From the NCBI RefSeq assembly GCF_963678635.1, contig NW_026971149.1:64001-128000 (forward strand): a stretch of DNA of 64,000 bases, given 5' to 3'. Numbering within the stretch: the first letter of the stretch is position 1; every line of letters starts with the position of its first letter. Under the pieces are notes generated by a model, which had not been told where the DNA came from, ran no database searches, and was given only the letters and a program-made list of their open reading frames with translations. Source of the DNA: Symsagittifera roscoffensis. Taxonomy: Eukaryota; Xenacoelomorpha; Acoela; Convolutidae. Below are positions 1 through 12,493 of the stretch, in pieces. The position numbers were made by a program, and so were the translations under genes.

Positions 1-356
1 AAAAACGGCAAAAAAAATCAAATCAGTTTTTTTCAAAATTGAGACAGTATCTGAGTGGGAAACTCATGTGGTCCTGTTGTGGGAACATCAGCGACGTGAA
101 AAATGTCGGAGTCACAGCTGGACACTTCAGATAAAACCATAGTAATGTTTTATGTGAACTGTTCGGAGAAGTTCAGTGAGAAGAAAAAATGGGCTTCGCC
201 ATTGCGCCCGTAGGGGGTAATGTGAATGCGAACGTTTCAAGTAGGGTTTTTTGCAAGGTTAACTGACCTGAGATGGGGTAAAGGTGAAACGAAAAACTTT
301 CTTTTCTCGGAAGCAAGATTAGTCACGGAGGGCGGGTGGGACGCAGACCTGACCGG
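1..356 (+). repeat. Partial family A unit (3' part only)
   Basis: This is the 3' part of an A unit cut by the window edge. It holds the second-hairpin motif TTGCGCCC-GTA-GGGGGTAA at 202-219 and the A tail GGAGGGCGGGTGGGACGCAG just before the next box. By eye it is identical to 7425-7780, the 3' end of the third complete A unit, yet the two are followed by different A subtypes. No gene is visible in it. Confidence 0.85.
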
Positions 357-465
357 CTAGATGGTCGCGTGTAGCATAAAAAGCATTTAGGAAGGGGAAG
401 GGGCCCCTTCCGGACAAAAAATTTCTAAAATTTAACCTTTAACAAAACGACCAAATTTGTCGAGT
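357..465 (+). other. Family A head: structured element behind the CTAGATGG box
   Basis: CTAGATGGTCGCG is followed by a hairpin with 8 bp arms, GGAAGGGG/CCCCTTCC, around a 6-nt loop. Across the A units the arms do not change while the first loop base is T, A or G (for example units at 2827, 357 and 22405), as expected of an unpaired loop. I see no convincing outer stem in this family, only TTTA/TAAA. The head ends where TCTCAAAAAC begins at 466. It could act as RNA, as single-stranded DNA, or as a protein site in duplex DNA; the sequence alone does not decide. Confidence 0.6.
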
Positions 466-2308
466 TCTCAAAAACGTTTCGTTGAATTTTTCTAATTTTT
501 TGCATGCGGCCCTAATTTGACACGGCAATCATATCTTATAAAGGTCACTTTTCGATCCTATCGGTTTGAAGCCCATTTTACCCGATTTTTCCACTTTTTT
601 GAGTTAACTAAAAGGTGATTTTTCGAAGTTTCTCAAATTGGGTACTTTTTACGGCTTTGGTCATGAAAACCATTCTGAACAGGTTCATAGAGTGTGGCTT
701 AGTGAGTTTATTCAATTGGGACAACTTTTTTTGACTTTTTGAAAAAAATTGTTTTTTCCTATTTCTGACTCAACATTTTGATTTAAAAAATAAAAAATTT
801 TGAAAGTGATTAAAAGTGGTTTTTGATGGTTGATTCGAGCTCCCGATAGTCAATTTAGTGGGTATAGAGTATTTGAAGGTCAAAATTGGATGAAAATTGT
901 AGTTTTTTGTGTTTTGGAATTTTGACCATATATGGTACTAATTAGTGTAAATACTACTACTAAAATTGTCAAAAAATGGTTTCGTTCTTAAAAAAAACCC
1001 GTTGGATTGTTTCAAAAATTGGCATGCAATCCTCATTTGACACGGCATCGATGCTTTTACTGATCACTTTTTCATCCTATTTGTTTGAAGACCATTTTTT
1101 CCATTTTTCCACTTTTTCAAAGTGCTGAAAAAAGAGTATTTTCGAATTTCCTCGAATTGGGTACTTTTTACGGCTTCGGTCACCAGAACCATTCTGAGCA
1201 GGTTCAAAAAAAGTGGCTTAGATTTTTAGTTGATTTTGAACAACTTTTTTTGTTTTTCTGAAAAAAAAATCTTTTTCCCATTTCTGACTCAACTTTTTGA
1301 TGGAAAAAAACTTAAAAAATTCAAAACGATTAAAAATGGTTTTTGATGGTTGATTCGAGCTTACCATAGTCAATTTAGTCGGTATAGAGTATTTAAAAGT
1401 CAAAATTGGATAAAATTTGTAGTTTTTGCGATTTTTTTATTTTGACGATTTATGGTAAAATTGGTGTATACACTACTTTGTCAATTTCTGGAACAATTGT
1501 TTCGTTCTCAAAATTGCTTGAGTGTTTCTGCTGAAATTTTGCATGTGGCCTGAATCTACTCTCGTAATTTACACGTGATAATAATAATGGTTTTTCTCAT
1601 AAAATTCTTTTCTATAAGTTTGAAGAAAACTTTTCCATTATCCGTTTTTTATGTTTCCAAAAAAGTTATTTACGACATTTCTCAAATTTAGTAAGCGTCT
1701 AGTCAATGGTAATGAAAACTATTTTGAACTTAATCATATACTATGATTCCATTGGTAAAACTACTTGCCACCTTATTTTTTGACAGTATTTGAAAATCTG
1801 GTTTTTTTCGGACTTAGTTTTCTGGTAAAAAATGAAACTTTGATAAATTGCTTTTGAAAATATATGACACATGTTTTAAAAAAAAAAAAAAAAACTTATA
1901 AAATGGGCTGTCGATTGTTCGTTTCAGCTTCGCAATTTCGAGTTTGGTGGGTGAAGAGCCTTAATTTAACCAAAATCGTTTCAGTTTGTAATTTTTGTTC
2001 TTTTTCGGCAGACATACAATTTGAAGAAAGAGTTTTCAAAATCTATCTGAAATTTAACAAAAAAAGCAGTCTGAAATAACCAGAATCTTTTTTTTATGTA
2101 TTTTCATGCTTGAGAAGGTTAGTCAGAGTCTTCCATTGATTTATGAGTGATACGAGTCATCACAAATGAAAAGGTTATTATTATTTTTTAAAACTTCAAA
2201 CAAAAATTAGTCTTTACATTTGCAGTGGATAAGGGACTGTGAAAAAAAACACAATTGGCCAAAGATTTTGTCTTAATCAAAAATGGCATACTATCCAAAG
2301 CCTTTATT

Positions 2309-2349
2309 GATGCTCCCTGGGACCCTTGTGGTCCCACTTAGGGAGCATC
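2309..2349 (+). other. Nested hairpin near the 3' end of family A units
   Basis: The outer arms GATGCTCCC/GGGAGCATC enclose the inner arms TGGGACC/GGTCCCA, with a 5-nt tip loop and CTTA on the 3' side between the arms. The same 41-nt element lies at 4783-4823, 7269-7309, 14451-14491, 16926-16966, 19405-19445, 21881-21921 and 24362-24402. In the copy at 19405 the only change I see is in the unpaired CTTA (CATA). It is far more GC-rich than the surrounding sequence. Confidence 0.75.
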
Positions 2350-2826
2350 ATTGACCTCCAACAAAGAGAACAGATATAGACGACAGTCACAATAATGTCT
2401 TGCTATCTTTAAGTGTTTTTCGGTATTTTTTTAAATTCGAATGAAGTAATTAGTTTATTTTACGAAAAACGGCAAAAAAAAATCAAATCAGTATTTTCAA
2501 AATTGAGACAGTATCTGAATGGGAATCTCATGTGGTCCTGTTGTTGGAACACCAGTGACGTGAAAAAAGTCGGAGTCGCAGCTGGACACGGCAAATTTTA
2601 GATAAAACCATAGTAATGTTTTATGTGAACTGTTCGGAGAAGAAGTTCAGTGAGAAGAAAAAATGGGCTTCACCATTGCGCCCGTAGGGGGCAAAGTGAA
2701 TGCGAACGTTTCAAGTAGGACTTTTTTCAAGAGTAACTAACCTGAGATGGGGTAAAGGTGAAGCAAAAAACTTTTCTCGGAAGCAAGATTAGTCACGGAG
2801 GGCGGGTGGGACGCAGACCTGACCGG

Positions 2827-5306
2827 CTAGATGGTCGCGTGTAGCACAAAAAGCATTTAGGAAGGGGTAGGGGCCCCTTCCGGACAAAAAATTTCTAAAA
2901 TTATACATTTACCAAAATGACCATATTTATCAAGTTCTCAAAAAGTTTCCGTTAAAATTGTCTAATTTTTTGCATGCGGCCCTAATTTGACACGGCAATC
3001 ATATCTTATAAAGGTCACTTTTCGATCCTATCGGTTTGAAGCCCATTTTACCCGATTTTTCCACTTTTTTGAGTTAACTAAAAGGTGATTTTTCGAAGTT
3101 TCTCAAATTGGGTACTTTTTACGGCTTTGGTCATGATAACCATTCTGAACAGGTTCATAGAGTGTGGCTTAGTGAGTTTATTCAATTGGGACAACTTTTT
3201 TTGACTTTTTGAAAAAAATTGTTTTTTCCTATTTCTGACTCAACATTTTGATTTGAAAAATAAAAAAATTTTGAAAGTAATTAAAAGTGGTTTTTGATGA
3301 TCGATTCGAGCTCCCGATAGTCAATTTAGTGGGTATAGAGTATTTGAAGGTCAAAATTGGATAAAAATTGTAGTTTTTGGTATTTTTGAATTTTGACCAT
3401 ATATGGTACTAATTAGTGTAAATACTACTACTAAAATTGTCAAAAAATGGTTTCGTTCTTAAAAAAAACCCGATGGATTGTTTAAAAAATTGGCATGCGA
3501 TCCTGATTTGACACGGCATCGATGCTTTTACTGATCACTTTTTCATCCTATTTGTTTGAAGACCATTTTTTCCATTTTTCCACTTTTTCAAAGTGCTGAA
3601 AAAAGAGTTTTTTCGAATTTCCTCGAATTGGGTACTTTTTACGGCTTCAGTCACCTGAACCATTCTGAGTAGGTTCAAAAAATGTGGCTTAGATTTTTAG
3701 TTGATTTTGAACAACTTTTTTTGTTTTTCTGAAAAAAAAAACATTTTTCCCATTTCTGACTCAACTTTTTGATGGAAAAAAAACTTAAAAAATTCAAAAC
3801 GATTAAAAATGGTTTTTGATGGTTGATTCGAGCTTACCATAGTCAATTTAGTCGGTATAGAGTATTTAAAAGTCAAAATTGGATAAAATTTGTAGTTTTT
3901 GCGATTTTTTTATTTTGACGATTTATGGTAAAATTGGTGTATATACTACTTTGTCAATTTCTGGAACAATTGTTTCGTTCTCAAAATTGCTTGAGTGTTT
4001 CTGCTGAAATTTTGCATGTGGCCTGAATCTACTCTCGTAATTTACACGTGATATTAGTAATGGTTTTTCTCATACAATTCTTTTCTATAAGTTTGAAGAA
4101 AACTTTTCCATTATCCGTTTTTTATGTTTCCAAAAAAGTTATTAACGACATTTCTCAAATTGAGTAAGCGTCTAGTCAATGGTAATGAAAACTATTTTGA
4201 ACTTAATCATATACTATGATTCCATTGGTAAAACTACTTGCCACCTTATTTTTTGACAGTATTCAAAAATCTGTTTTTTTTTCGGACTTACTATTCTGGT
4301 AAAAAATGAAACTTTAATAAATTGCTTTTGAAAATATATGACACATGTTTTAAAAAAATAAAACAAAACTTATAAAATGGGCTGTCGATTGTTCGTTTCA
4401 GCTTCGCAATTTCGAGTTTGGTGGGTGAAGAGCCTTAATTTAACCAAAATGGTTTCAGTTTGTAATTTTTGTTCTTTTTCGGCAGACATACAATTTGAAG
4501 AAAGAGTTTTCAAAATCTATCTGAAATTTAACAAAAAAAGCAGTCTGAAATAACCAGAATCTTTTTTTTATGTATTTTCAAGCTTGAGAAGGTTAGTCAG
4601 AGTCTTCCATTGATTTATGAGTGATACGAGTCATCACAAATGAAAAGGTTATTATTATTTTTCAAAACTTCAAACAAAAATTAGTCTTTACATTTGCAGT
4701 GGATAAGGGACTGTGAAAAAAAACACAATTGGCCAAAGATTTTGTCTTAATCAAAAATGGCATACTATCCAAAGCATTTACTGATGCTCCCTGGGACCCT
4801 TGTGGTCCCACTTAGGGAGCATCATTGACCTCCAACAAAGAGAACATATATAGACGACAGTCACAATAATGTCTTGCTATCTTTAAGGGTTTTTCGTTTT
4901 TTTTTTTTTAAATTCGAATGAAGTAATTAGTTTATTTTGCAAAAAACGGCAAAAAAAATCAAATCAGTTTTTTCAAAATTGTGACAGTATCTGAATGGGA
5001 ATCTCATGTGGTCCTATTGTTGGAACACCAGTGACGTGAAAAAAGTCGGAGTCGCAGCTGGACACGGCAAATTTCAGATAAAACCATAGTAATGTTTTAT
5101 GTGAACTGTTCGGAGAAGAAGTTCAGTGAGAAGAAAAAATTGGCTTCACCATTGCGCCCGTAGGGGGCAAAGTGAATGCGAACGTTTCAAGTAGGGTTTT
5201 TTGCAAGGTTAACTGACCTGAGATGCGGTAAAGGTGAAACGAAAAACTTTCTTTTCTCGGAAGCAAGATTAGTCACGGAGGGCGGGTGGGACGCAGACCT
5301 GACCGG
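2827..5306 (+). repeat. Family A repeat unit 2 (2480 bp)
   Basis: The head begins at 2827 with loop TAGGGG in its hairpin. GCATGC/T motifs at 2972, 3493 and 4014 give monomer spacings of 521 and 521 bp. The nested hairpin is at 4783-4823. The tail keeps the GGGCGGGTGGGACGCAGACC block immediately before the next box. No gene is seen. Confidence 0.88.
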
Positions 5307-7780
5307 CTAGATGGTCGCGTGTAGCATAAAAAGCATTTAGGAAGGGGAAGGGGCCCCTTCCGGACAAAAAATTTCTAAAATTTAACCTTTAACAAAACGA
5401 CCAAATTTGTCGAGTTCTCAAAAACGTTTCGTTGAATTTTTCTAATTTTTTGCATGCGGCCCTAATTTGACACGGCAATCATATCTTATAAAGGTCACTT
5501 TTCGATCCTATCGGTTTGAAGCCCATTTTACCCGATTTTTCCACTTTTTTGAGTTAACTAAAAGGTGATTTTTCGAAGTTTCTCAAATTGGGTACTTTTT
5601 ACAGCTTTGGTAATGAAAACCATTCTGAACAGGTTCATAGAGTGTGGCTTAGTGAGTTTATTCAATTGGGACAACTTTTCTTGACTTTTTGAAAAAAATT
5701 GTTTTTTCCTATTTCTGACTCAACATTTTGATTTAAAAAATAAAAAATTTTGAAAGTGATTAAAAATGGTTTTTGATGGTTGATTCGAGCTCCCGATAGT
5801 CAATTTAGTGGGTATAGAGTATTTGAAGGTCAAAATTGGATGAAAATTGTAGTTTTTTGTCTTTTTGAATTTTGACCATATATGGTACTAATTAGTGTAA
5901 ATACTACTACTAAAATTGTCAAAAAATGGTTTCGTTCTTAAAAAAAACCCGATGAATTGTTTCAAAAATTGGCATGCGATCCTGATTTGACACGGCATCG
6001 ATGCTTTTACTGGTCACTTTTTCATCCTATTTGTTTGAAGACCATTTTTTCCATTTTTCCACTTTTTCAAAGTCCTGAAAAAAGTGTTTTTTCGCCTTTT
6101 CTCAAATTGGGTAGTTTTTACGGCTTTGGTCATGAAAACCATTCTGAACAGGTTCATGGAGTGTGGCTTAGTGAGTTTATTCAACTGGAACAACTTTTTT
6201 TGACTTTTTGGAAAAAATTGATTTTTCCCATTTCTGACTCAACATTTTCATATAAAAAATAAAAAATTTTGAAAGTGATTAAAAATGGTCTTTGATGGTT
6301 GATTCGAGCTCCCAATAGTCGATTTAGTGGGTATAGAGTATTTGAAGGTCAAAATGGGATAAAAATTGTAGTTTTTGCGATTTTTTAATTTTGACGGTTT
6401 ATGGTAAAATTGGTCTAAATATTACTTGTCATTTTCTGGAACAATTGTTTCGTTCTCATAATTGGCTTCGGTGTTTTTGCTGAAATTTTGCTAGCGGCCT
6501 GAATCTATTTGTGATTTACACAAGATAATCTCTACAGTTTTTCCGATTAATTTTTTTCTAAAAGTTTTAAGAAAATTTTTCCTCTTTCCATTTTTTTATG
6601 TTTCCAAAAATGTTTTTAAAGAAATTTCTCAAATTGAGTAAGCTTTTAGTCAATGATCATGAAAACTATTTTGAACTTGTTCAAATGATATGATTCCATT
6701 GGTACAACTGTTTGCCCCCTTTTTTGACATGATTAAAAACTGTAGTACTTTTTTTTCGCTCTTACTTTTCTGGTCAAAAAATATAAAACGTTTAAAAAAT
6801 TGCTTTTAAAAATATATTTAAAACATGTACAACAACAAAATGAAACAAAATTTATAAAAAATGGTTGTGGATTGTTGGTTTCAGCTCCGCAAATTCGAAC
6901 CTATTGGGTAAAGAGCCTTAGTTTGTCAAAAAATGGTTTGAATTTGTAATTTTTGTTCTTTTTCGGCTGACATTACAATTTGAAGAATGAATTTTCAAAA
7001 TCAATCTGAAAAATAAAAAATTGCACCGTCTGAAATAACCAGATACGTTTTTTCTTTTTGATGTTTTTTCATGCTTGACAGGGGTAGTCCCAGTCTTCCA
7101 TTGATTTATGAGTGATACGAGTTATCACAAATGAAAAAGTTCTTATTTTTAGAAAACTTCAAAAAAAAACTAGTCTTTACATTTGCAGTGGGTAAGGGAC
7201 TGTAAAAAATATAATTGGCCAACGTTTTTGTCTTTATCAAAAATGGCATACTGTCTAAAGCCTTTATTGATGCTCCCTGGGACCCTTGTGGTCCCACTTA
7301 GGGAGCATCACTGACCTTAAACAAAGAGAACAGATATAGACGACAGTCACAATAATGTCTTGCTACCTTTAAGTGTTTTTCGGTATTTTTTTTAAATTCG
7401 AATGAAGTAATTAGTTTATTTTGTGAAAACGGCAAAAAAAATCAAATCAGTTTTTTTCAAAATTGAGACAGTATCTGAGTGGGAAACTCATGTGGTCCTG
7501 TTGTGGGAACATCAGCGACGTGAAAAATGTCGGAGTCACAGCTGGACACTTCAGATAAAACCATAGTAATGTTTTATGTGAACTGTTCGGAGAAGTTCAG
7601 TGAGAAGAAAAAATGGGCTTCGCCATTGCGCCCGTAGGGGGTAATGTGAATGCGAACGTTTCAAGTAGGGTTTTTTGCAAGGTTAACTGACCTGAGATGG
7701 GGTAAAGGTGAAACGAAAAACTTTCTTTTCTCGGAAGCAAGATTAGTCACGGAGGGCGGGTGGGACGCAGACCTGACCGG
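5307..7780 (+). repeat. Family A repeat unit 3 (2474 bp)
   Basis: The 5' half matches unit 1 closely, including the AAGGGG loop and the TTTAACCTTTAACAAAACG stretch of the head. From about 6060 the second and third monomers are more diverged than in other A units, for example TGCTAGCGGCC in place of TGCATGTGGCC near 6489. The nested hairpin is at 7269-7309. The last 356 bp equal the partial unit at the left edge of the window. Confidence 0.87.
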
Positions 7781-10285
7781 CTAGATGGTCGCGTGTAGCA
7801 CAAAAAGCGATTAGGAAGGGGTAGGGGCCCCTTCCGGTCAAAAGGCAATAAATTTTTTACAGTGGTAAATTTTCCTAGTAACTATCGAGTTCTGCTAAAC
7901 CGCACGTCAGAATTTCCTAATTTTTTGCATGCGGGTCTGAATTTGGAAAATAATGGCAGTTTGTTAATGCCATTTTTGGATGGTTTCATTTTGAAGACCC
8001 CTTTTCCCACTTTTTCCACTTTTTTGAGTTAACTAAAAAGGTGTTTTTTCGACTTTTCTCAAAATGGGTGACTTTTGCTGCTTTGATCATGAAAACCATT
8101 CTGAACAGGTTCCTAACGTGTAGCCTGATGAATTAGTTTAAATGGAATATTTTTTTTTGACTTTTTGAAAAAATTTGTTTTTTCCCGTTTGTGACTCAAC
8201 ATTTAATTTCAAAAAAATGAAAATTTTCAAAAATAGGAAAAAATGGTTTCTGATGGTACATTCGAACTTGCCATAGCCAATTTAGTGGGTTTTGATCATT
8301 AATTTGTCAAAATTGATTAAAAATTGTAGTTTTTACCACTTTTAGTTTTGACTTTAAAAATTATTATAGTAATAAAAATAGTACTACCAAAATTCCCGAG
8401 AAACTAATCTGTTCTCAAAAACTTCACGTAGGATTTTCGTAAATTTTTGCATGCGGGTCTGAATTTACAAAAAAATGGCAGTTAGTTAATGCCACTTTTG
8501 GATGGTTTCGTTTTGAAGACACCTTTCTCCACTTTTTCCACTTTTTTGAGTTAACCAAAAAGGTGTTTTTTGAATTTTTCTCAAAATGGGTAATTTGTAT
8601 GGCTTTGAACATGAGAACCATTCTGAACAGGTTCATAACATGTGACCTTATGAACTAACTTGAAAAGAACAACTGTTTTTGACATTTTGAAAAAATATGG
8701 TTTTTCCCGTTTGTGACTCAACATAAATTTTCAAAAAAATGAAAAATTTCAAAAGTGGGAAAAAATGGTTTCTGATGGTATATTCGAACTTGCCATAGCC
8801 AATTTAGTGGGTTTTGATCATTTATTTGTCAAAATTGATTAAAAATTGTAGTTTTTACGACTTTTAGATTTGACTTTAATTATAATTATAGTAATAAAAA
8901 CAGTACTACCAAAATTCCGGAGAAACTAATTTGTTCTCAAAAAGTTCCTGTAGGATTTTCGTTATTTTTTGCATGCGGGTCTGAATTTACAAAATAATGG
9001 CAGTTAGTTAATGCAACTTTTGGATGGTTTCGTTTTGAAGACCGCTTTTCCCACTTTTTCCACTTTTTTGAGTTAACCAAAAATGTGTTTTTTGAATTTT
9101 TCTCAAAAGGGGTGATTTTTTCGGCATTGCTCAACAAAACCTTTCTGAATAGGTTCATAGAAAGTGTTTCTATGGATAAGGCAGTTTGACACCAATTTTT
9201 TCAAATTAAGTAAATTTTCGTTTTTTTTTCAATTTCATCTCTAACTTTTTTTGGTCGAAAAATAATTCAATTTTAAAAGTGAACAAAAGTGGTTTTTGAT
9301 GGATGTTTTGAGCTTGCCATAGGCAATATAGAGTGGTTTGATCACTTTTCTAGTCAATATTGAACAAAAATTGCGAGTGTTATATTCTTGTCTTTGCTCA
9401 ATTTCAATTATTAATTGACGTGATCCTATTTAAAAGCCGAACAAAAAAACATTAAATTTAAAAAACCAGATTCAGTTGTCCGTTTTTTTAACTATGTTTT
9501 ACATTCACTAGTGTAGCTACAGTGCACTGACTTAGTTACTGCAAAGAAATGCAAGGTTTCTTTTTGTTTCAAATTGTAAAATATTGTTTGAAAAACTAAA
9601 AGAAAATGTAATTTTTATCGAAAAATTTTGTTTGATAATATAATAGGCTCTTCAAGTTAAAAATACAACAGTTTACTGATTGCTGAGCAAAATGAAATAT
9701 GGAACATTGTAATAAGTGATTAGAATTTCTCATTTCATGATTGTACGTTTGATGCTTTAATCCCTATAGGATGCGCCCTGGGACCCTTGTGGTCCCAGGT
9801 AGGGGCATCCGGGACCTCGAATAAAGAGCAGAGAAATAGAGAGCAGCCGCTATGTTGTGCTGTTATGTTTCAGCTGATACCATTTTTTCAGAAAACCTGC
9901 ACCCTAGGATAGCGTTTCTATTTCCTTCATGAGACATTGTATCTCAAATTCAATAGAAAGGTATTTTTCCTGCATCTTAGCATTGTGGGTACTGGGAGCC
10001 ATTTATGGAACCAACACGGTACTCTTTTTGCTTCGATGACATATGTAATAAAAGCGCATGATTTTTTTAGGCTTTTTTTGAAAATCTATTTGAAGAAGTG
10101 ATTCGAAAAATGCTCTATCAAATAGTTGGATATCTGTCTGTCAAAGTTTCATGTATTAGGGAAAACCATTAATCAATTCCAGCTACGGAATGAATCAATT
10201 TTCAAAAGAAGACGTGAAGGCGCACTGACTGATCAGGTGGGTGGGTAAAGGCTTAGGTCGGGTGGGTGGGGCGAAACAATTTCCT
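7781..10285 (+). repeat. Diverged family A unit (A', 2505 bp)
   Basis: It keeps the A head stem GGAAGGGG/CCCCTTCC at 7814-7835, but the head changes from the A consensus after CCGGTC. GCATGC at 7927, 8449 and 8971 shows three mutually similar monomers 522 bp apart, a more regular array than in standard A units. The nested hairpin 9769-9810 has changed arms (GGATGC-CCC/GGGGCATCC) that still pair around TGGGACC/GGTCCCA. The tail ends in GGTCGGGTGGGTGGGGCG, related to the A tail, and leads into a B unit. No gene is seen. Confidence 0.85.
9769..9810 (+). other. Variant nested hairpin in the A' unit
   Basis: It has the same layout as the family A element, but the outer arms read GGATGCGCCC and GGGGCATCC, pairing with one bulged base. 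The inner arms TGGGACC/GGTCCCA are unchanged. The retained pairing despite changed arms is what makes this copy useful. Confidence 0.7.
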
Positions 10286-10398
10286 CTAGGTGGCCGCGTT
10301 CCAGCATTACAAAATTTTTTGAGGTGGGGTAGGGGCCCCCACCGGTACAAGTAATATCCCTCAAATGGACTATAGAGAAATTTTGCAAAAAAGTCGAT
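10286..10398 (+). other. Family B head: two-stem structured element
   Basis: CTAGGTGGCCGCG is followed by an outer stem ATTAC (10306-10310)/GTAAT (10351-10355) enclosing GGTGGGG (10323-10329)/CCCCACC (10337-10343) with loop TAGGGGC. The element is repeated at 27191, 40832 and 61038. At 40832 the right end reads GTAATCTCCC, keeping GTAAT, while ATTAC is ATTTC and one G of the G-rich strand is missing, so that copy pairs less well. The head ends at TCTCGAAA (10399). Confidence 0.65.
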
Positions 10399-12008
10399 TC
10401 TCGAAATTGTCAGGTTAGATTGGTCTAATTTTTTGCATGCGGCCCTAAAATGGCAAACGAATAGGGGTTTCCTTTTGTGATTTTTTGACCCAACAATTTT
10501 TAACAGGTGTTTGGGCTAATTTGGGCTTTTTGCCCAATTTGGGAAAAGTTTTTATTTTGCTTAATTCTCAAAAATAAATAAAAATTTTGATATTTTTATG
10601 AAATTAAGTCTAAACTGATCTCAGCAGTCCTATCTAACGAACTAATCATCATGGTAGTGGAGGTTTTTGAATCTGAGAAAATTGATTTTTTTGACTTTTT
10701 TTTACCCATTTTTGAATACTTTTTCAAAATAAAAGCCTCTAACGAAAAAACTTGAAAATAATTTGCTATATTAATTTATTTGAGCTTAAAGGGCATTGCT
10801 CTGGCTTTCTTAGCTAAAATAAAAAGTTTAAGCTAAAAATTGGCACTTTTTCAAAACAATCAATTTTTTCAAAAAAATATTTAATTTTTGATTTTTTTAC
10901 AATTTTTTGTTCAGAAATAAAGTTCAAAAACGATTTTTGAGTCAGAGCAAATTTTTTGTTTCCAACCTAATGTACCTTATGTGGGAGTACTGTTTGTACT
11001 AATTTTAGACCCTCATTCTTGTTTTTAGCCAAGATATTGCTTTCGAAATTCTGTCAAAAAAATCGAAAAAACATGTTTTTTTGACCTTTCTCAAAATTTT
11101 AAAATAAGTGATCCACTCGTTGTTAGTCGCCACATAAGGTCTCCCAGAACCTCGAAGACTCCAATGAACAGACTGATGAGGTTTTTTTAAATTTCTTCAA
11201 AATTTGATTTTTTTGATTTTTTTTGAATTTTTCAGCTGAAAAATTATTGTAAGTATCGCCATTTGAAGAAGAAAAAAGGTTAAAGTTCATAATTTTCTTT
11301 CTTTTCTGGAGTTTTTTTTCTTCCAGGCGTGTTATAACGCTGAAAATGGCTCATTTTGACCATCTGTGCAGCTTTTTTAGGTTCCAGTTTCTCAAGTTGG
11401 CTCAAAGGTGCCTTAAGTGGAGGCGACAAGGAAAAATAGCCAGAATGAAAACTTCATAAAATCTACAATTTTCAACATTTTTTGGTCATTTAAAATGCTA
11501 GACCCACTAAGTTGGGTACGCTGAATCGTAATATGCAAATAGTTTTCACTTTTTTTCAATTTTGAAAATTACAAATTTTTGATTTTTTAAAAAAAAGCAT
11601 AATTTTTAAATTTTTCCCTTTTTTAAAACATTTTACATCATATTGATGTTTTTTCTGCCAAAGTGTTATAAACGGCTAGAACAGGAATCTTTATTACTTA
11701 AGAACAGTGGGTGGTGCGAGGAAAACTTAAAAAAACTGATTCATTTCTCTCGATTTACAAAAGGAAAAAAGAAAAAAAATCTGTTTTTAAATTCATTTGA
11801 AAACTTACAATTTTTCTCATCATTATCCCTTACTAGTTTTCACCAACCGCATTTGTAACCGCCTAACATCAGTTGTTCTTGGAAGCATTGAATAATAAAA
11901 TCAATTTTTTTTTAAATTTATACAGCTCATGAGGAATTGAAAACAAGCATTAGTGAAAAAAATTTTGGTGAAAAATTAAAAACTATCCGCTATCCTGGAT
12001 CGAGGAAG

Positions 12009-12048
12009 GATGCTCACTCGGTCCCTCTGGGACCTGTAGAGGGAGCAG
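12009..12048 (+). other. Family B 3' hairpin
   Basis: The inner arms are GGTCCC/GGGACC with loop TCT. The outer arms are GCTC-A-CTC and GAG-G-GAGC with an A/G mismatch. It occupies the place of the GATGCTCCC element of family A and begins with the same GATGCTC. Other copies: 28923-28962, 42557-42596 and 62769-62808. Confidence 0.65.
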
Positions 12049-12351
12049 CCGTAACCGTAAATTCTACGCTTGAAATCTGAAATCAGCCTGATCGGAATTA
12101 TGACATTAGCGGAGATCAAATAAGTTTTTGATGTTGCGTTCTTATTTTGAACAATTTTTTTCTTTCCATTTCCTTCATTTTCCATTTTATTTTCGCCAAA
12201 ATCAGTATCACTGCATGCCCGGTATTAGCCAAAACTGGATTGTTTCACACTTTGAAATCTTTGTGTTTTTTGGTGGTAGTTTAAATTAAAATTTATCAGA
12301 ATTTTTCTTTAAAAAATTTTCACCTGGCAAAATTAATTGAGCATTGGCATT

Positions 12352-12368
12352 TGCGCCCGAAGGGCGCA
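12352..12368 (+). other. CCC-GAA-GGG hairpin of family B
   Basis: This is a perfect 7-bp stem, TGCGCCC/GGGCGCA, with loop GAA. It is followed by GCGAATGGGAATGCG, which can form a further CGCATT/AATGCG stem. It is the equivalent of the GAGCACCC hairpin in families C to H and is also followed by a GCGARTG motif. Confidence 0.7.
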
Positions 12369-12493
12369 TTGCGAATGGGAATGCGTAGAAGTCCACATAT
12401 TTGCTTGAGCACATTATGTCGATGCATGACCACGCTCTCTTTTGGTTTGACTAAATACGAAAAACAAACATCCACCACTAGTACCTGATTGTG

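Larger units (their letters stand above)
357..2826 (+). repeat. Family A repeat unit 1 (2470 bp)
   Basis: The unit runs from CTAGATGG to the next CTAGATGG. The head is 357-465, with stem GGAAGGGG/CCCCTTCC at 390-411 and loop AAGGGG. GCATGC or GCATGT recurs at 502, 1022 and 1541, which shows three body monomers of about 520 bp. A nested hairpin lies at 2309-2349 and a GCGCCC hairpin near 2674. The open frames inside it (for example 1864-2079) recur in the other A units only because the unit is copied. No protein family is recognisable. Confidence 0.88.
10286..12493 (+). repeat. Family B repeat unit 1 (2208 bp)
   Basis: The head is 10286-10398 and GCATGC is at 10435. The body differs from family A: it lacks the ATTCTGAACAGGTTCATA block and the 520-bp monomers, and instead has long stretches shared only with the other B units (27191, 40832, 61038). 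The 3' hairpin is at 12009-12048 and the perfect TGCGCCC-GAA-GGGCGCA hairpin at 12352-12368. The tail ends in GTACCTGATTGTG. It sits between a diverged A' unit and a standard A unit. Confidence 0.87.

Noticed and set aside
4370-4380. TATAAAA upstream of GGGCTGTCG in A units as a promoter
   Set aside because: Such motifs are frequent by chance in this AT-rich sequence and no start site or transcript is evident.
10258-10272. GGGTGGGTGGGG before B heads as a G-quadruplex
   Set aside because: Only three clean G runs lie in the tract; a four-run intramolecular quadruplex would need bases further away.
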